From: JAWKTM01 sp041399085 | GTDB lineage: Bacteria; Planctomycetota; Planctomycetia; Pirellulales; Pirellulaceae | Reading direction: 5' to 3' | Assembly: GCA_041399085.1 (NCBI GenBank) | Contig: JAWKTM010000021.1 | Location: forward strand, 1-64,000 | Length of the DNA stretch: 64,000 bases | In this document: positions 1-8,994 of the stretch, piece after piece | Layout of the letters: each line of letters opens with the position of its first letter | How positions within the stretch are numbered: position 1 is the stretch's first letter | Translations under genes and position numbers: made by a program | The notes under the pieces: generated by a model | Told to the model about the DNA's origin: nothing | Database searches by the model: none | What the model saw: only the letters and a program-made list of their open reading frames with translations

Positions 1-1410
1 GCCTTTCTGGCGGACGCCGATGCGGATAAGCGCGCGAAGCTGATCGATCGGCTGTTGGACGATCCGCGATATGCGTCTCATCAAGCCGATTTGTGGGACA
101 TGGTTTTGTTCGGCCGCAATCCGCCGGGTTACGACACGGACAAGCGAGATGGCATTCAGCAGTGGCTGCGCGAGCAATTTGCGTCGAACCGGCCGTACGA
201 CGAATGGGTTCGCGAGCTGCTGTTGGCTCGCGGCAATTCGGTCGAGCAAGGCCCGCCGCTGTATTACCAGCAGTATCGCAACCAGCCCGAGGATTTGACG
301 GAGGTTGTGACGCAGACGTTTCTGGGCGTGCAACTGCAATGTGCTCGTTGCCACGATCATCCGTTTGAATCGTGGACGCAGACGGATTTCTACGGCATGG
401 CCGCGTTCTTTGCCCGACTGGAGATGGTGACGGTTGGCAAGAAGGACAACCTCACGATGTATGCCTTGGGCGAGAAGAGCACCGGCGATGTGCTGTTCAC
501 CGGACCGGCCAAGGACCAGGAACCGGGCCGCAAGGGCGAACCGGTGAAGCCGCATTTTCTGCTGGGCGATCCGTTGGACGAGCCGGAGTTGCCATCCGAT
601 TTCAAGGAAGTGAAGTTTGAGAACAACAAGCCGCCGCAACCGCCGCACTTCTCGCGCAAAGACCAGTTAGCCGAATGGGTCACTGCCGAGGACAATCCGT
701 TCTTCGCCCGAGCGATCGCGAATCGGTTGTGGGCTCAGTATTTTGGCCGAGGTTTGGTTCATCCGATCGATAACATGACCGAGTCGAATCCGGCCAGTCA
801 TCCCGAGTTGCTTGCGGAGATGACGGATTGGCTGAAACAACAGCGGTTCGACTTGAAAGGCTTCGTTCGCGAGCTGCTGAACTCGAACACATATCAGCTA
901 TCAACGGCTGGCGGATCGGGAGACGCTTTGCCCACGTGGTTTCAACACGCTCGTTCGCGACCCTTGTCGGCCGAGGAATTGGTGGCGTCGTGGCGGATCG
1001 CTACGGGATATGCGAACACCGAGCAGGGCCAAAAGGAAATGGCCAAGGGCGAGCGGTATCGGCCGCTGACCAGTGGATATGTGTTACAGTTTTTCGGTCA
1101 ACCAAATAATGGCGTGGGCGATTTTCAAGGCGGGCTGCACGAGCACCTGTATCTGAATAACGGGCAACTTGGCAGCGTGATAACCGACGCGCCGGGGAGC
1201 CTGCTAAATCTGTTGACCCAAGCCGACGTGCCGGCCGAACAACGGGCCGAGCGTCTGTTTCTGCAAATGCTGAATCGGCCGGCCACGGATGCGGAGCGAC
1301 AGAAGCTGGTCGAGTGGCTGAGCACGACGGACTCGCGCGAGTTGCGAGAACGAAGCCAGCATGCGATTTGGGCGCTGATGACGTGTAGCGAGTTTCGCTT
1401 TAATCACTAG
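1..1410 (+). CDS. PSD1/DUF1549-DUF1553 protein, 3' part
   Basis: The reading frame is open from the first base, so the gene starts outside the window; 469 codons are visible. The motif AFLADADADKRAKLIDRLL followed by DDPRYASHQADLW is the classic end of DUF1549, and the remainder (WAQYFGRGLVHPIDNMTESNPASHPELL, RPLSAEELVASWRIATG, FLQMLNRPATDAER) is DUF1553. The CARCHDHPFE stretch near residue 113 is a CxxCH heme-like motif retained in this family. These are large secreted planctomycete proteins of unproven function. The gene ends 11 bp before a DUF1501 gene on the same strand; the two families very often sit together, so one transcript is likely. Confidence 0.93.
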   Translation, partial: AFLADADADKRAKLIDRLLDDPRYASHQADLWDMVLFGRNPPGYDTDKRDGIQQWLREQFASNRPYDEWVRELLLARGNSVEQGPPLYYQQYRNQPEDLTEVVTQTFLGVQLQCARCHDHPFESWTQTDFYGMAAFFARLEMVTVGKKDNLTMYALGEKSTGDVLFTGPAKDQEPGRKGEPVKPHFLLGDPLDEPELPSDFKEVKFENNKPPQPPHFSRKDQLAEWVTAEDNPFFARAIANRLWAQYFGRGLVHPIDNMTESNPASHPELLAEMTDWLKQQRFDLKGFVRELLNSNTYQLSTAGGSGDALPTWFQHARSRPLSAEELVASWRIATGYANTEQGQKEMAKGERYRPLTSGYVLQFFGQPNNGVGDFQGGLHEHLYLNNGQLGSVITDAPGSLLNLLTQADVPAEQRAERLFLQMLNRPATDAERQKLVEWLSTTDSRELRERSQHAIWALMTCSEFRFNH

Positions 1411-1421
1411 GAGTCGTACGG

Positions 1422-2693
1422 ATGAATCCTCGTTGTTTTACGGGCGAGCATGTCTCGCGTCGAGCCATGTTGAAGGGCTGTCTGGCCACGGCGACTGGCG
1501 GCGCGGTGATGAACTGGGGCTGGTTGACTCAGTCGTCGACGGCCTTGGCCGCGGCGGCTCGCGAAGCCAAGCATTGCATTCTGCTGTGGATGAACGGCGG
1601 CGCCAGCCAGTTCGAGACGTTCGACATGAAGCCGGGGCGTCCGACGGGCGGTCTGTTTCGTCCGATCTCGACCAATGTGCCGGGAACGCAGATCTGTGAG
1701 TTGATGCCGAAGATGGCTCAACAGATGGACAAGATCGCCGTGATCCGTTCGATGAGAACGTCGGAGGTGGATCATCCCGGCGGCATCTACTTGATGCACA
1801 CCGGTTATCGGCCGACGCCCAACGTGCGGTTTCCGGAGGTCGGTTCGATCGTGGCCAAGTATCGTGGACAGGAAGAAGCTGACTTGCCGAATTTCGTGAA
1901 GATCTCGTCCCAGGGCGACGCGGGCTGTGGTTTTCTCGGCCCGAAGTACCAACCGTTTCGGATCGGGTCGGAAGGGCAGTTGCCAACGTTCTCAACGTCG
2001 CAAATGCCGCCGGATGTGGAATCGCGGCGACACGAATTGCGATCGTTCTTAGAACAGAGTTTCGAGCAACGCAGCAACTTGGAAGTTTCGCGGATGCACC
2101 GCGAAGCTTACGAGGCGGCTCGTCGGCTGCAAAACGTGCATCAGGTGTTCAAGATCGACGACCAATGGGAGAAGCACCGCGAGCTCTACGGCGAGAGTGC
2201 GTTCGGCCGCCGCTGTTTGCTGGCTCGGCAATTGGTCGAAGCCGGCGTGCCGTTCATCGAAGTGGGACAGAGCAGCTACGACTCGCATGCCGACAATTTC
2301 GCTTGGCATCAGGGCTTAGTGCCGCCGATGGAACACGCCTGGGCCGGGCTGCTCGCCGACTTGGCGGATCGTGGTTTGCTGGACAAAACGCTCGTGGTCT
2401 GGACGGGCGAGATTGGCCGCACGCCGAATATCAACAATCGCGCCGGCCGCGACCACTATGTTCGTTGTTGGTCGACCGCGTTGGCTGGTTGCGGAATCAA
2501 AGGTGGATTGATGTACGGCGAGTCGGACGAGGACGGCTACGACGTGAAAGACAATCCGGTCAGCGAAGGGGATTTCTTCGCAACGATCTACCAGGCGCTG
2601 TCGATCGATCCCACGGCGGAGAACTACGCCGGCGTTCGCCCGATTCCGCTCGCGCCGTTTGGCGCGAAAGTCGTGAAGGATCTGATGGCCTAG
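1422..2693 (+). CDS. DUF1501 domain-containing protein (Tat-exported)
   Basis: A 423-residue DUF1501 protein, a family distantly related to sulfatases/alkaline phosphatases. The N-terminus has a twin-arginine signal (SRRAMLKG) followed by a hydrophobic stretch and an Ala-rich cleavage region near residue 45. Family motifs are ILLWMNGGASQFETFDMKPG, GRRCLLARQLVEAGVPFIEV, LVVWTGEIGRTP and GRDHYVRCWS. It starts 11 bp after the PSD1 gene and is probably co-transcribed with it. The biochemical role is unknown; the pair is thought to act in the periplasm. No anomalies were seen. Confidence 0.93.
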   Translation: MNPRCFTGEHVSRRAMLKGCLATATGGAVMNWGWLTQSSTALAAAAREAKHCILLWMNGGASQFETFDMKPGRPTGGLFRPISTNVPGTQICELMPKMAQQMDKIAVIRSMRTSEVDHPGGIYLMHTGYRPTPNVRFPEVGSIVAKYRGQEEADLPNFVKISSQGDAGCGFLGPKYQPFRIGSEGQLPTFSTSQMPPDVESRRHELRSFLEQSFEQRSNLEVSRMHREAYEAARRLQNVHQVFKIDDQWEKHRELYGESAFGRRCLLARQLVEAGVPFIEVGQSSYDSHADNFAWHQGLVPPMEHAWAGLLADLADRGLLDKTLVVWTGEIGRTPNINNRAGRDHYVRCWSTALAGCGIKGGLMYGESDEDGYDVKDNPVSEGDFFATIYQALSIDPTAENYAGVRPIPLAPFGAKVVKDLMA

Positions 2694-2771
2694 ACGCGAA
2701 ACGCGGCAAGTCTGGGTGACGCCTCATGCGACCACCAGCGACAGTTTCGAACACCAAGAATTCGCTGACAA

Positions 2772-2969
2772 CTAGCGAGGTTTTGGTCTGCGGCGCGGAG
2801 TCGTGATCGGCTGTTTGTCGCCTTCATTGGTCGGCGTCGCGTGCGGTTCGATCATTCGGCATTCCAACGCGTCCAGCTCCTGTTCGAGCTGTTCATAGCG
2901 AGCGGCAATGCGATCGAGCCGCTTGTCGAAATGAGCCAGTTGTTCGGCGGATAGCGATTTGTCAGGCAT
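2772..2969 (-). CDS. small coiled-coil hypothetical protein
   Basis: A 65-residue protein. Its ATG follows directly on the stop codon of the upstream ATPase gene (TAG then ATG), so translational coupling is likely. The first 45 residues form a heptad-rich helix (LAHFDKRLDRIAARYEQLEQEL), and the tail is basic (TTPRRRPKPR). No known domain is recognised. The position suggests a small partner or regulator of the membrane ATPase encoded just upstream; that is inference from gene order only. Confidence 0.65.
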   Translation of the reverse strand: MPDKSLSAEQLAHFDKRLDRIAARYEQLEQELDALECRMIEPHATPTNEGDKQPITTPRRRPKPR

Positions 2970-4472
2970 CTATACCACACCCATATTACGATCCAAGGCG
3001 TCTTGATCGCGCAGGTAGACGGCCAGCGACCGTTCGTAGGTGGCCGCCGGGATCCGCCATTGGGGCGCGCGATCCGTATACGAATTGCAATGGTCAACCA
3101 GCAACCGATACAGGAACTTGAACAGGTGGCGCGGCACGCGCAGGGACCGCAGCGACTGGACCAAGCGATCGTCGCTGACCGATTCGTCAAACAGATCACG
3201 TAACGTCGGTGTGTTGCCCTCGATCGCACAGGCTTGAAGCCGCGCACTGGCCACGTCATACAATGCTTCGCCAGTCCACTCGAACGACGAGATCATATTT
3301 TGCTTGTCCAACCGAGCTCGCTGATAAAATTCGCGGTCTTCCTTATCCACATAGCGCGTCAGTTCGATGGGCAACATCAGCTTCAAACCAAGACCGGGAT
3401 GCTTGAGAAACTTGTTGTCCAACATTGGCCAGACCAGCAGCTTCATCAACTCGGCCGAGCCGTTAATCAAATGCGGCTCGTCGATGCGGTCCATCAACAC
3501 GATGATGCCCTGAAATCCCAGCGAATTCAGCAACCCTTGCAGTTTGGCCAATTGTTCGAAGCGATCGTCCGTGCGGTCTTGCGTCGGAAGCGGCTGGGAG
3601 GCAATCTCACCATTTGTGAGATTCATGAGCGCCGAGCGGAGCGGGTTGACCTCATGGTTCCCGACTCTCACATGGCGGACAATGCGGCGAGCTAGCCGGA
3701 AGCTCTTAAAACATTTCCACAACCAAGGGCACCAACCGGCGGCGACTAATAGCAGATAGAGCCAGATGGGACGCAGCCAGTCGGTGGCATCGTTAGCGAT
3801 TAGTGTGATCGCCAAAGCGGCAATCGCCACGGTCACTAACACACCCAAAGCCATCGGCCAATGCGCGGCAATGGTCCAGAATCGCAACTTGCGACGCAGT
3901 TTGTGCCAACGGCCCTTGAACGTTTCGGCCGTCGATTGGTCGTAACAGAGCGCCAGTAGAAGAAGGTCACGAGCTTGATGCCGATCGAGCGCCGCGATGT
4001 CGTCTTGGCGAATCTCGGCATCCACCGACGGTGATGGCTGACGCACGCCCAGAATACGATCGACCAGACCTGTTACACCAACGGAAAGAATGGCATCCAT
4101 GTGATCCCACAACTTCCATTCCGACAACACGCGGTCGGCTCGTTTGCGTTGTCCCAAGAAAGCGTGGAACCGATCCAGGAATGGATTGAAATCGTCATAG
4201 TGGACGATGAACTGGCGACGATCGGGATGTTGGGCGTTGTACTGTTCCAGGTGCCGCGCGATCTGTAATCGCATGGCCGTCTTTCCTGAGCCCTTTTCAC
4301 CAAATACCACGGCGGTCGACGGCTCGGAAGGATCGCCGAACACCTTGGCCCACGTGGGATGGTAAGTGCTGGCGATGCAGTGTTCTTTGAAGACGGGATC
4401 CGTCTGCGCGTCTTCTTCGGCGAACGGATTGCGAGCGATACCGTGGTGTTCCAGAAACTGCTGGATATTCAT
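2970..4472 (-). CDS. KAP-like P-loop ATPase with inserted membrane segments
   Basis: A 500-residue protein from an ATG at 4472; an upstream extension to 4571 is possible but reads like low-quality sequence. Walker A is GEKGSGKT at residues 58-65, and Walker B is probably IIVLMDRIDEP at 323-333. Two hydrophobic segments at about 205-226 and 234-254 lie between them. Membrane helices inserted between Walker A and Walker B are typical of KAP-family NTPases, which are usually membrane-anchored with the ATPase in the cytoplasm. The Walker B reads DRID rather than the common DDLD, so family membership is tentative. The start region (IARNPFAEED) also resembles ExeA/ORC-like ATPases. It is followed without a gap by a 65-residue coiled-coil ORF. 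Confidence 0.75.
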   Translation of the reverse strand: MNIQQFLEHHGIARNPFAEEDAQTDPVFKEHCIASTYHPTWAKVFGDPSEPSTAVVFGEKGSGKTAMRLQIARHLEQYNAQHPDRRQFIVHYDDFNPFLDRFHAFLGQRKRADRVLSEWKLWDHMDAILSVGVTGLVDRILGVRQPSPSVDAEIRQDDIAALDRHQARDLLLLALCYDQSTAETFKGRWHKLRRKLRFWTIAAHWPMALGVLVTVAIAALAITLIANDATDWLRPIWLYLLLVAAGWCPWLWKCFKSFRLARRIVRHVRVGNHEVNPLRSALMNLTNGEIASQPLPTQDRTDDRFEQLAKLQGLLNSLGFQGIIVLMDRIDEPHLINGSAELMKLLVWPMLDNKFLKHPGLGLKLMLPIELTRYVDKEDREFYQRARLDKQNMISSFEWTGEALYDVASARLQACAIEGNTPTLRDLFDESVSDDRLVQSLRSLRVPRHLFKFLYRLLVDHCNSYTDRAPQWRIPAATYERSLAVYLRDQDALDRNMGVV

Positions 4473-4648
4473 GCGAGCAGGGCCGTAAAAAGCCTGGGAT
4501 AAAGGCGTTGAAAGTTGCGGCGCGAGACGGTTTCGAGCTTCAAGTCGTCGAGGGCCGACAAAACGTAGCACGATTCATGCCTGCCGCAAGCCGCGGCCCG
4601 GACTCTCGAATCGGGCGAGGTAACAACGCGCCGACATTCGCCGCGCCC

Positions 4649-4705
4649 GTTGAACGCCTCGGATAATTGTTGAACGCCTCGGATAGTTCGCCGGCGGCGA
4701 ACTAT
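4649..4705. repeat. 20-bp tandem duplication plus hairpin at gene end
   Basis: Two adjacent 20-bp copies of gttgaacgcctcggataatt (4649-4668; 4669-4688 with one change) are followed by an inverted repeat, atagttcgcc at 4683-4692 against ggcgaactat at 4696-4705, which runs into the stop codon of the next minus-strand gene. No U-run follows on either strand, so a classical terminator is not supported. Confidence 0.6.
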
Positions 4706-5268
4706 TCAGCCGCCTTGGCCACTTTCAAACTGTCCAGCATCTCGCGGAAAGCCTTGGCGTTCTTTTCCACCGTCGCCTTGGGGCCGTACATTTTGATGAA
4801 ATATTGCCCGAGCTTATCGGTGACCACGATCGCGCCGATCATCCGGTACTCGTCGCGATAGACGGCCGGAGCGAACGGTCCCGGCTGGTCCTTAAATCGG
4901 CCGCTGATGTCAACCACATGGACGGTCGAGCCGCTGACCTCGAACTTCTCGGTCTTCGTGCGATCCTTCGTCGAGCGGCCGTCGGGTTGAGAGAATTGGC
5001 CGATCCAGCGATCGATGTTCGCCTCGACGCTGCCGCCGGCGCCCATCACCGTCACGCGAGCCGCCGTGTCGTCGCCTTCCGCCGTGGGAGCGGCAAACTC
5101 GAAGTCAACAATCCGAGTCCGCGGCGTTTTCTTCTCCCAACTTTCGGGAGCTTTCATCGTCACTTTTCCGTCCGCCAACGAAACGGTCGCCTCGGCGGAA
5201 TGCGAGATGGCAGGAGCTACCGCCCAAAGCGCGACAAGCGTCCAAACGGTGGTGAGCGTCGTTTTCAT
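4702..5268 (-). CDS. exported hypothetical protein
   Basis: A 188-residue protein starting at ATG 5268 (MKTTLTTVWTLVALWAVAPAISHSA), which gives a clean Sec signal peptide with cleavage near residue 24; the longer upstream frame lacks this. The mature part (KAPESWEKKTP, EANIDRWIGQF, GPKATVEKNAKAFREMLDSLK) matches a common exported planctomycete family of about 190-200 residues with no assigned function. It ends in a Lys/Ala-rich helix. It lies downstream of the GYF-domain gene on the same strand (53 bp gap) and may be co-transcribed. Confidence 0.8.
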   Translation of the reverse strand: MKTTLTTVWTLVALWAVAPAISHSAEATVSLADGKVTMKAPESWEKKTPRTRIVDFEFAAPTAEGDDTAARVTVMGAGGSVEANIDRWIGQFSQPDGRSTKDRTKTEKFEVSGSTVHVVDISGRFKDQPGPFAPAVYRDEYRMIGAIVVTDKLGQYFIKMYGPKATVEKNAKAFREMLDSLKVAKAAE

Positions 5269-5321
5269 GATAATCCTTAGGGTGGGAATGCAGGTGGGAA
5301 AGAAAGAATCGGTCGGCCGGA

Positions 5322-6257
5322 TCAAGTACCGCTCTTCAGCACGAACACCAAGGCGACCAGCAACACGATTGTCAATAGGCATAACGTTATCACGGCGAAC
5401 AACAGCGTGCTATTCGACCGTCTTCGCGGGTGGACTGGCGTCTTGCCGCCGCTGCTCGTGGAACTCGGGCCGCCGGAAACCGCGGACGAGGCAAAAACCG
5501 GGACCGGCGAACTCATGCTGTTCGCCCCGCCACTCCCTGTATTTGGCAGCGGCGGCGGACTGCTGGGCGGTGCGGACGGTGCGCCGCCGAGACTTGGGAA
5601 GGCGACTCGCGCCATGCGCCACTCGGGCCACCCATCGCGCCAAACCAACGAATCGCTGCTAACGCGTCCTTCGGCAATCCAGCGTCGCATGATCTCGCCA
5701 TTGGCCGGACCATAACGGCCACCGGTCGGCGGTTGGACATACCAAACGGCGTGAGGCGCTTCGCTAATCGGATCGCGCGCCGGCGTCACGGCCGCGGCGA
5801 TTGCCATGGGGGACGAGACTGGTGTCGCCATTGGAGCGGCGGCAAAAGGCGCCGCCGTGGGTACCGTGCCGGCCAGCGGCGCTGCGGCGACCGCGGTTCC
5901 GCCCGAACTCCCGGCCGATTGAGTCGCACCGTTGACGCTGGCGACGACTGCGTTGGGCACTGTTTCGGCCGTGGGTAGCGAACCGATCGCAGTTCGTGCT
6001 AATCCGACGGTGGCAACGGACTCGGCATCGCCATTCGGATTCGACGCCCCGCCCTCGATCGCAATCGGTGTCTCGGCTTCGTCTTGATCGTCGTCGGGGC
6101 TTGTCGCCGCGGCGAGCTTCGCACCACGACCAACCTGGCTCTCCAACGGAATATTCACCGAGCAACCGCAATGCGGGCAGACCCCGCGCTTGCCCGCCAA
6201 GAACGACTTCACGTTCAGCTTCTTCGTGCAGCTATCGCAAATGAACTTGATTCCCAT
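5322..6257 (-). CDS. zinc-ribbon, GYF_2-domain, tail-anchored membrane protein
   Basis: A 311-residue protein from ATG 6257 (MGIKFICDSCTKKLNVKS). Upstream codons are in frame but not protein-like, and this start opens directly on a zinc ribbon with two CxxC pairs (CDSC and CPHC, residues 8-30). A long Ala/Pro/Ser/Thr-rich linker (about 45-170) leads to a GYF_2 domain (WYVQPPTGGRYGPANGEIM through DGWPEWRMARVAFPSL). A single hydrophobic helix (LLFAVITLCLLTIVLLVALVF) at the very C-terminus anchors it, putting the ribbon and GYF domain in the cytoplasm. GYF domains bind proline-rich peptides; the partner here is unknown. Confidence 0.85.
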   Translation of the reverse strand: MGIKFICDSCTKKLNVKSFLAGKRGVCPHCGCSVNIPLESQVGRGAKLAAATSPDDDQDEAETPIAIEGGASNPNGDAESVATVGLARTAIGSLPTAETVPNAVVASVNGATQSAGSSGGTAVAAAPLAGTVPTAAPFAAAPMATPVSSPMAIAAAVTPARDPISEAPHAVWYVQPPTGGRYGPANGEIMRRWIAEGRVSSDSLVWRDGWPEWRMARVAFPSLGGAPSAPPSSPPPLPNTGSGGANSMSSPVPVFASSAVSGGPSSTSSGGKTPVHPRRRSNSTLLFAVITLCLLTIVLLVALVFVLKSGT

Positions 6258-6507
6258 GAGCTTCCACAATTCGCTCGGCAGGTCGCGCGTGACCCCGTTT
6301 TGGCGACCGTTGCCCATTATAACTGGACCACGCCCGGTGGAAAGCGAATGAGCGGCGGCGTATATCTTCCCAGCGGCTTGTGTCCTGTCCGCCCAGCGGC
6401 GACCCTTGCTGGTCGCGTGCGTGAATCGGTTTCCAGCGGACGCCACTGGTCGGCGCGAAGGACGCCAACGGCAAACCCCCGCTTGCAACTCAACAAGCTA
6501 GAGCATC

Positions 6508-6792
6508 ATGGAACTCGACGACGAACTCTGTCTGTGCTTTCACGTCACCAAACGCAAAGTGGTGAACTTCATTCGTATCGAAAAACCGCGCCGGGCGGCG
6601 CAGCTCAGCGAATGTTTTGGCGCGGGAACCGGATGCGGATGGTGTCGGCCATTTCTGGAACGACTGTTTGCAGCGGCCGCGGCGAAAGGCGTCACCAATG
6701 TGGAATTGCCCACACCCGAACAATACTCGGCCCAACGGGCACAATACATCGACGAAGGGCACGGGCGTCCGCCAAGCGGCTCGGCCCCCTAG
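6508..6792 (+). CDS. BFD-like [2Fe-2S]-binding protein
   Basis: A 94-residue protein resembling bacterioferritin-associated ferredoxin. Its Cys pattern is CLC near residue 8 and GTGCGWC near 40-46, which together supply the four [2Fe-2S] ligands of the Fer2_BFD domain. The C-terminal 35 residues are an acidic/polar extension. Such proteins take part in iron release or nitrite-reductase-type electron transfer. No bacterioferritin gene is nearby, so the partner cannot be inferred. It is divergent from the GYF gene across 250 bp. Confidence 0.82.
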   Translation: MELDDELCLCFHVTKRKVVNFIRIEKPRRAAQLSECFGAGTGCGWCRPFLERLFAAAAAKGVTNVELPTPEQYSAQRAQYIDEGHGRPPSGSAP

Positions 6793-7112
6793 ATTCGGGC
6801 CGCTCTGGCCATTGCTTTTGTTTTGGTTTCAAGTAACTTCAATATTTGTCGCACCCTGCATGTCGATCCACAATCCCACACCCACGCTCACCCACCGCCG
6901 CGGCTAGCGGCATCGAGCATTCCTGGACGAGATCACTTCCAGGTCTAAGGTTGTATCGCAGGCAGTGATTGTCCGGCGGATAGTCAGTTGAATACAGCCT
7001 GGACAACGCACTTGGTGCGCACCATTTCAACCGTTGTTATCGGCGCGACTTCGAAGGCTGGCTCGCGCCCCGTCATTATGAAATAGGCCATTCCCACAGA
7101 GAGAGGCACAAA
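6793..7112. other. intergenic, no gene seen
   Basis: A 320-bp gap before the DUF1559 gene. No credible ORF, RNA gene or terminator was found. A purine-rich gagagaggcac ends about 6 bp before the ATG at 7113 and probably supplies the ribosome binding site. Confidence 0.6.
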
Positions 7113-8171
7113 ATGTCTAAACTTCGATGCCGCCCAACTTTGGGCTTGAAACGGTCGACGCGACCATCGTCCGCTCGCTTCGGCTTTACGTTAGTCGAAC
7201 TGCTGGTTGTGATCGCCATTATTGGCGTGCTGGTAGCCATGTTGTTGCCGGCTGTTCAAGCCGCGCGCGAAGCTGCCCGTCGTTCGTCCTGTACGAATAA
7301 CCTCAAGCAATTGGGGCTGGGCATGCACAACTATCACGACACGTTCAAAGTGTTCCCGCGCAACTATATTCCCGTCGGCGGAAACGCTTGGGAAGCATTG
7401 AGCGCCAGCTACTCGATTCTCCCGTTTATCGAGCAGAACAATTTGTACGACTCGGCCCAACCAAACCTCAAGAATTGGTCTTGGATTCGTAGTAATGTGA
7501 TGGAAAGGCCGCTGGAGGTCTACCTGTGTCCTTCATCGCCAGGCGCTCCCACGTCAGCGACGATTGGTTGGGGCGGTCCCGGCACGAACTACGCGTGGTC
7601 CACCGGCAGCTCGGTCGAAACCGTGTGGGCCGCCGATCGATTCAACGGCATGATCGCCTACTCGGTTCATCGCAACATGGCGTCGGTGACGGACGGATTG
7701 TCCAATACTCTATTGGCCTCCGAGGTTCTCTCCGGCACCGGCCAATCTGGTTCATCCGGTCGATATCCGTATGACATCTTCTATACCAATAACGGCCTGT
7801 TCACTTCCGTGGCGAACCGCGATTTTCCGACCCAGGCCGAACTGGACGCCATCGGTAGCGCGGCCAAGAACAGCCCGTCTGGATTCCGCGCCAATAATGG
7901 CACGTTGTGGGCTTGGTATGCCGCGGGGCAGTCGACCGTGACGACCGCCGCCACGCCGAACTGGCAGTGGCCGAGCGCCGGTGGCGACTGCTGTCCGGGT
8001 GGCGCTCACGACTGGGGATATGGCATCATCCCGCCACGCAGTATGCATCCAGGCGGCGTGAACGCGTTGCTGGGCGATGGTTCGGTGCGATTTGTAACCA
8101 GTACCGTCAACTTGCTCACCTTCCAACGGCTTGGCAATCGACAAGATGGCCAACCGCTGGGCGACCTATAA
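7113..8171 (+). CDS. DUF1559 prepilin-like protein
   Basis: A 352-residue member of the DUF1559 family, which is greatly expanded in planctomycetes. It has a type IV prepilin N-terminus: a basic leader, then FTLVELLVVIAIIGVLVAML with the conserved Glu at +5 after the cleaved position. The family block (LLPAVQAAREAARRSSCTNN, KQLGLGMHNYHDTFKVFP) follows. The C-terminal H-X9-DG motif region reads HPGGVNALLGDGSVRFV. The product is probably processed by a prepilin peptidase and assembled in the envelope as a pseudopilin. A small lipoprotein gene follows after 24 bp, a common DUF1559 companion. Confidence 0.95.
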   Translation: MSKLRCRPTLGLKRSTRPSSARFGFTLVELLVVIAIIGVLVAMLLPAVQAAREAARRSSCTNNLKQLGLGMHNYHDTFKVFPRNYIPVGGNAWEALSASYSILPFIEQNNLYDSAQPNLKNWSWIRSNVMERPLEVYLCPSSPGAPTSATIGWGGPGTNYAWSTGSSVETVWAADRFNGMIAYSVHRNMASVTDGLSNTLLASEVLSGTGQSGSSGRYPYDIFYTNNGLFTSVANRDFPTQAELDAIGSAAKNSPSGFRANNGTLWAWYAAGQSTVTTAATPNWQWPSAGGDCCPGGAHDWGYGIIPPRSMHPGGVNALLGDGSVRFVTSTVNLLTFQRLGNRQDGQPLGDL

Positions 8172-8195
8172 GATCATCGAAAGAGGCACTACCTT

Positions 8196-8528
8196 ATGTT
8201 ACGCATGATTGGGGCGATTTTGATGCTGACGATTGCCGTTAGCGCGCTTGGCTGCGGTTCGCCAGTCAACGAGGAAACGATCGAAGTCAAAGCTTCGAAC
8301 GATCCGTTGCACGAGCCGCGTTCGATTCTGCAACGTTATGCGGAAGGCCAACCGATGGGCAGCGAAGCCAGCACGTTTCCTGACATGGTAGCGCGCGTGG
8401 AAAAAGTCGATCCAACTCGCGCCGCCGTGTTGCGCGACGGACTGGCGGAGATCGAAGCCGCCGCGCCGCCCGCTCGCGCCGGAAAAGCCAAGGAGCTGCT
8501 GGAGAAGCTCCAACCATCGATGCAGTAG
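8196..8528 (+). CDS. small lipoprotein, companion of DUF1559 pilin
   Basis: A 110-residue protein with a short signal and lipobox (SALGC, Cys near residue 20). The mature part is acidic and helical (RSILQRYAEGQPMGSEA, FPDMVARVEKVDPTRA), ending in KELLEKLQPSM. Small lipoproteins with this YAEGQPMGSE pattern regularly follow DUF1559 genes in planctomycetes. It lies 24 bp after the pilin gene and is followed by an intrinsic terminator at 8583, so the pair forms one transcription unit. Function unknown. Confidence 0.82.
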   Translation: MLRMIGAILMLTIAVSALGCGSPVNEETIEVKASNDPLHEPRSILQRYAEGQPMGSEASTFPDMVARVEKVDPTRAAVLRDGLAEIEAAAPPARAGKAKELLEKLQPSMQ

Positions 8529-8567
8529 ATTGGCTGAGCCAGCCGGAAGCATCGGCCTGGCAGTCTA

Positions 8568-8870
8568 CTAGTTAGCACGTGAAACGCCCGGTGGCCAACT
8601 CGTTTGGCATCGGGCGTTTTTATTGGCATCACGCAACATGCCGTTCTCGCGCAAGCGATCGGCGAGCGACGCCACGTCGCTGCTCTCCGATATGACGGAA
8701 GCCAACCGACGGTACTCACCACATGCGTGCCACATACCGAGTCGTCGCAACACACAAACGCCGCCACTATAAACTTCGATCAGCAATCCATGCTGCGGCA
8801 ATTGTTCGTCGAGTTGACGACGCAGGGCCTTTTCCAAATGGGCCGACGATGGAAGCTGAGCTAGAGCCAT
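8568..8870 (-). CDS. hypothetical protein
   Basis: About 100 residues from ATG 8870 (MALAQLPSSAHLEKALRRQL). The protein looks real (LIEVYSGGVCVLRRLGMWHACGEYRRL), with amphipathic helices and no signal peptide, but no known family is recognised. Its last 15 codons overlap the terminator shared with the convergent lipoprotein unit, so the natural C-terminus may be shorter and a frame error is possible. Confidence 0.45.
   Translation of the reverse strand: MALAQLPSSAHLEKALRRQLDEQLPQHGLLIEVYSGGVCVLRRLGMWHACGEYRRLASVISESSDVASLADRLRENGMLRDANKNARCQTSWPPGVSRAN
8583..8621 (+). terminator. intrinsic terminator after pilin/lipoprotein pair
   Basis: The inverted repeat aacgcccg (8583-8590) and cgggcgtt (8611-8618) closes a 20-nt loop and is followed by further T residues. 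It lies 55 bp after the lipoprotein stop and overlaps the 3' end of the convergent ORF, so it may work in both directions. Confidence 0.75.
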
Positions 8871-8994
8871 TCGAGGCGATCCTCCAATTTCACGACTAGA
8901 ATCGCGAAACGGACGCCCAGGAGTACAAGTACTCGCCAAAATCGAAATTATCGACCTTTTGGTCAGAATGTCTGGCTCAGTCAAAGGCAACTGG

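Noticed and set aside
4683..4705. Terminator at the end of the exported hypothetical gene
   Set aside because: The stem is good but overlaps the stop codon and is not followed by a U-run on the transcribed strand.
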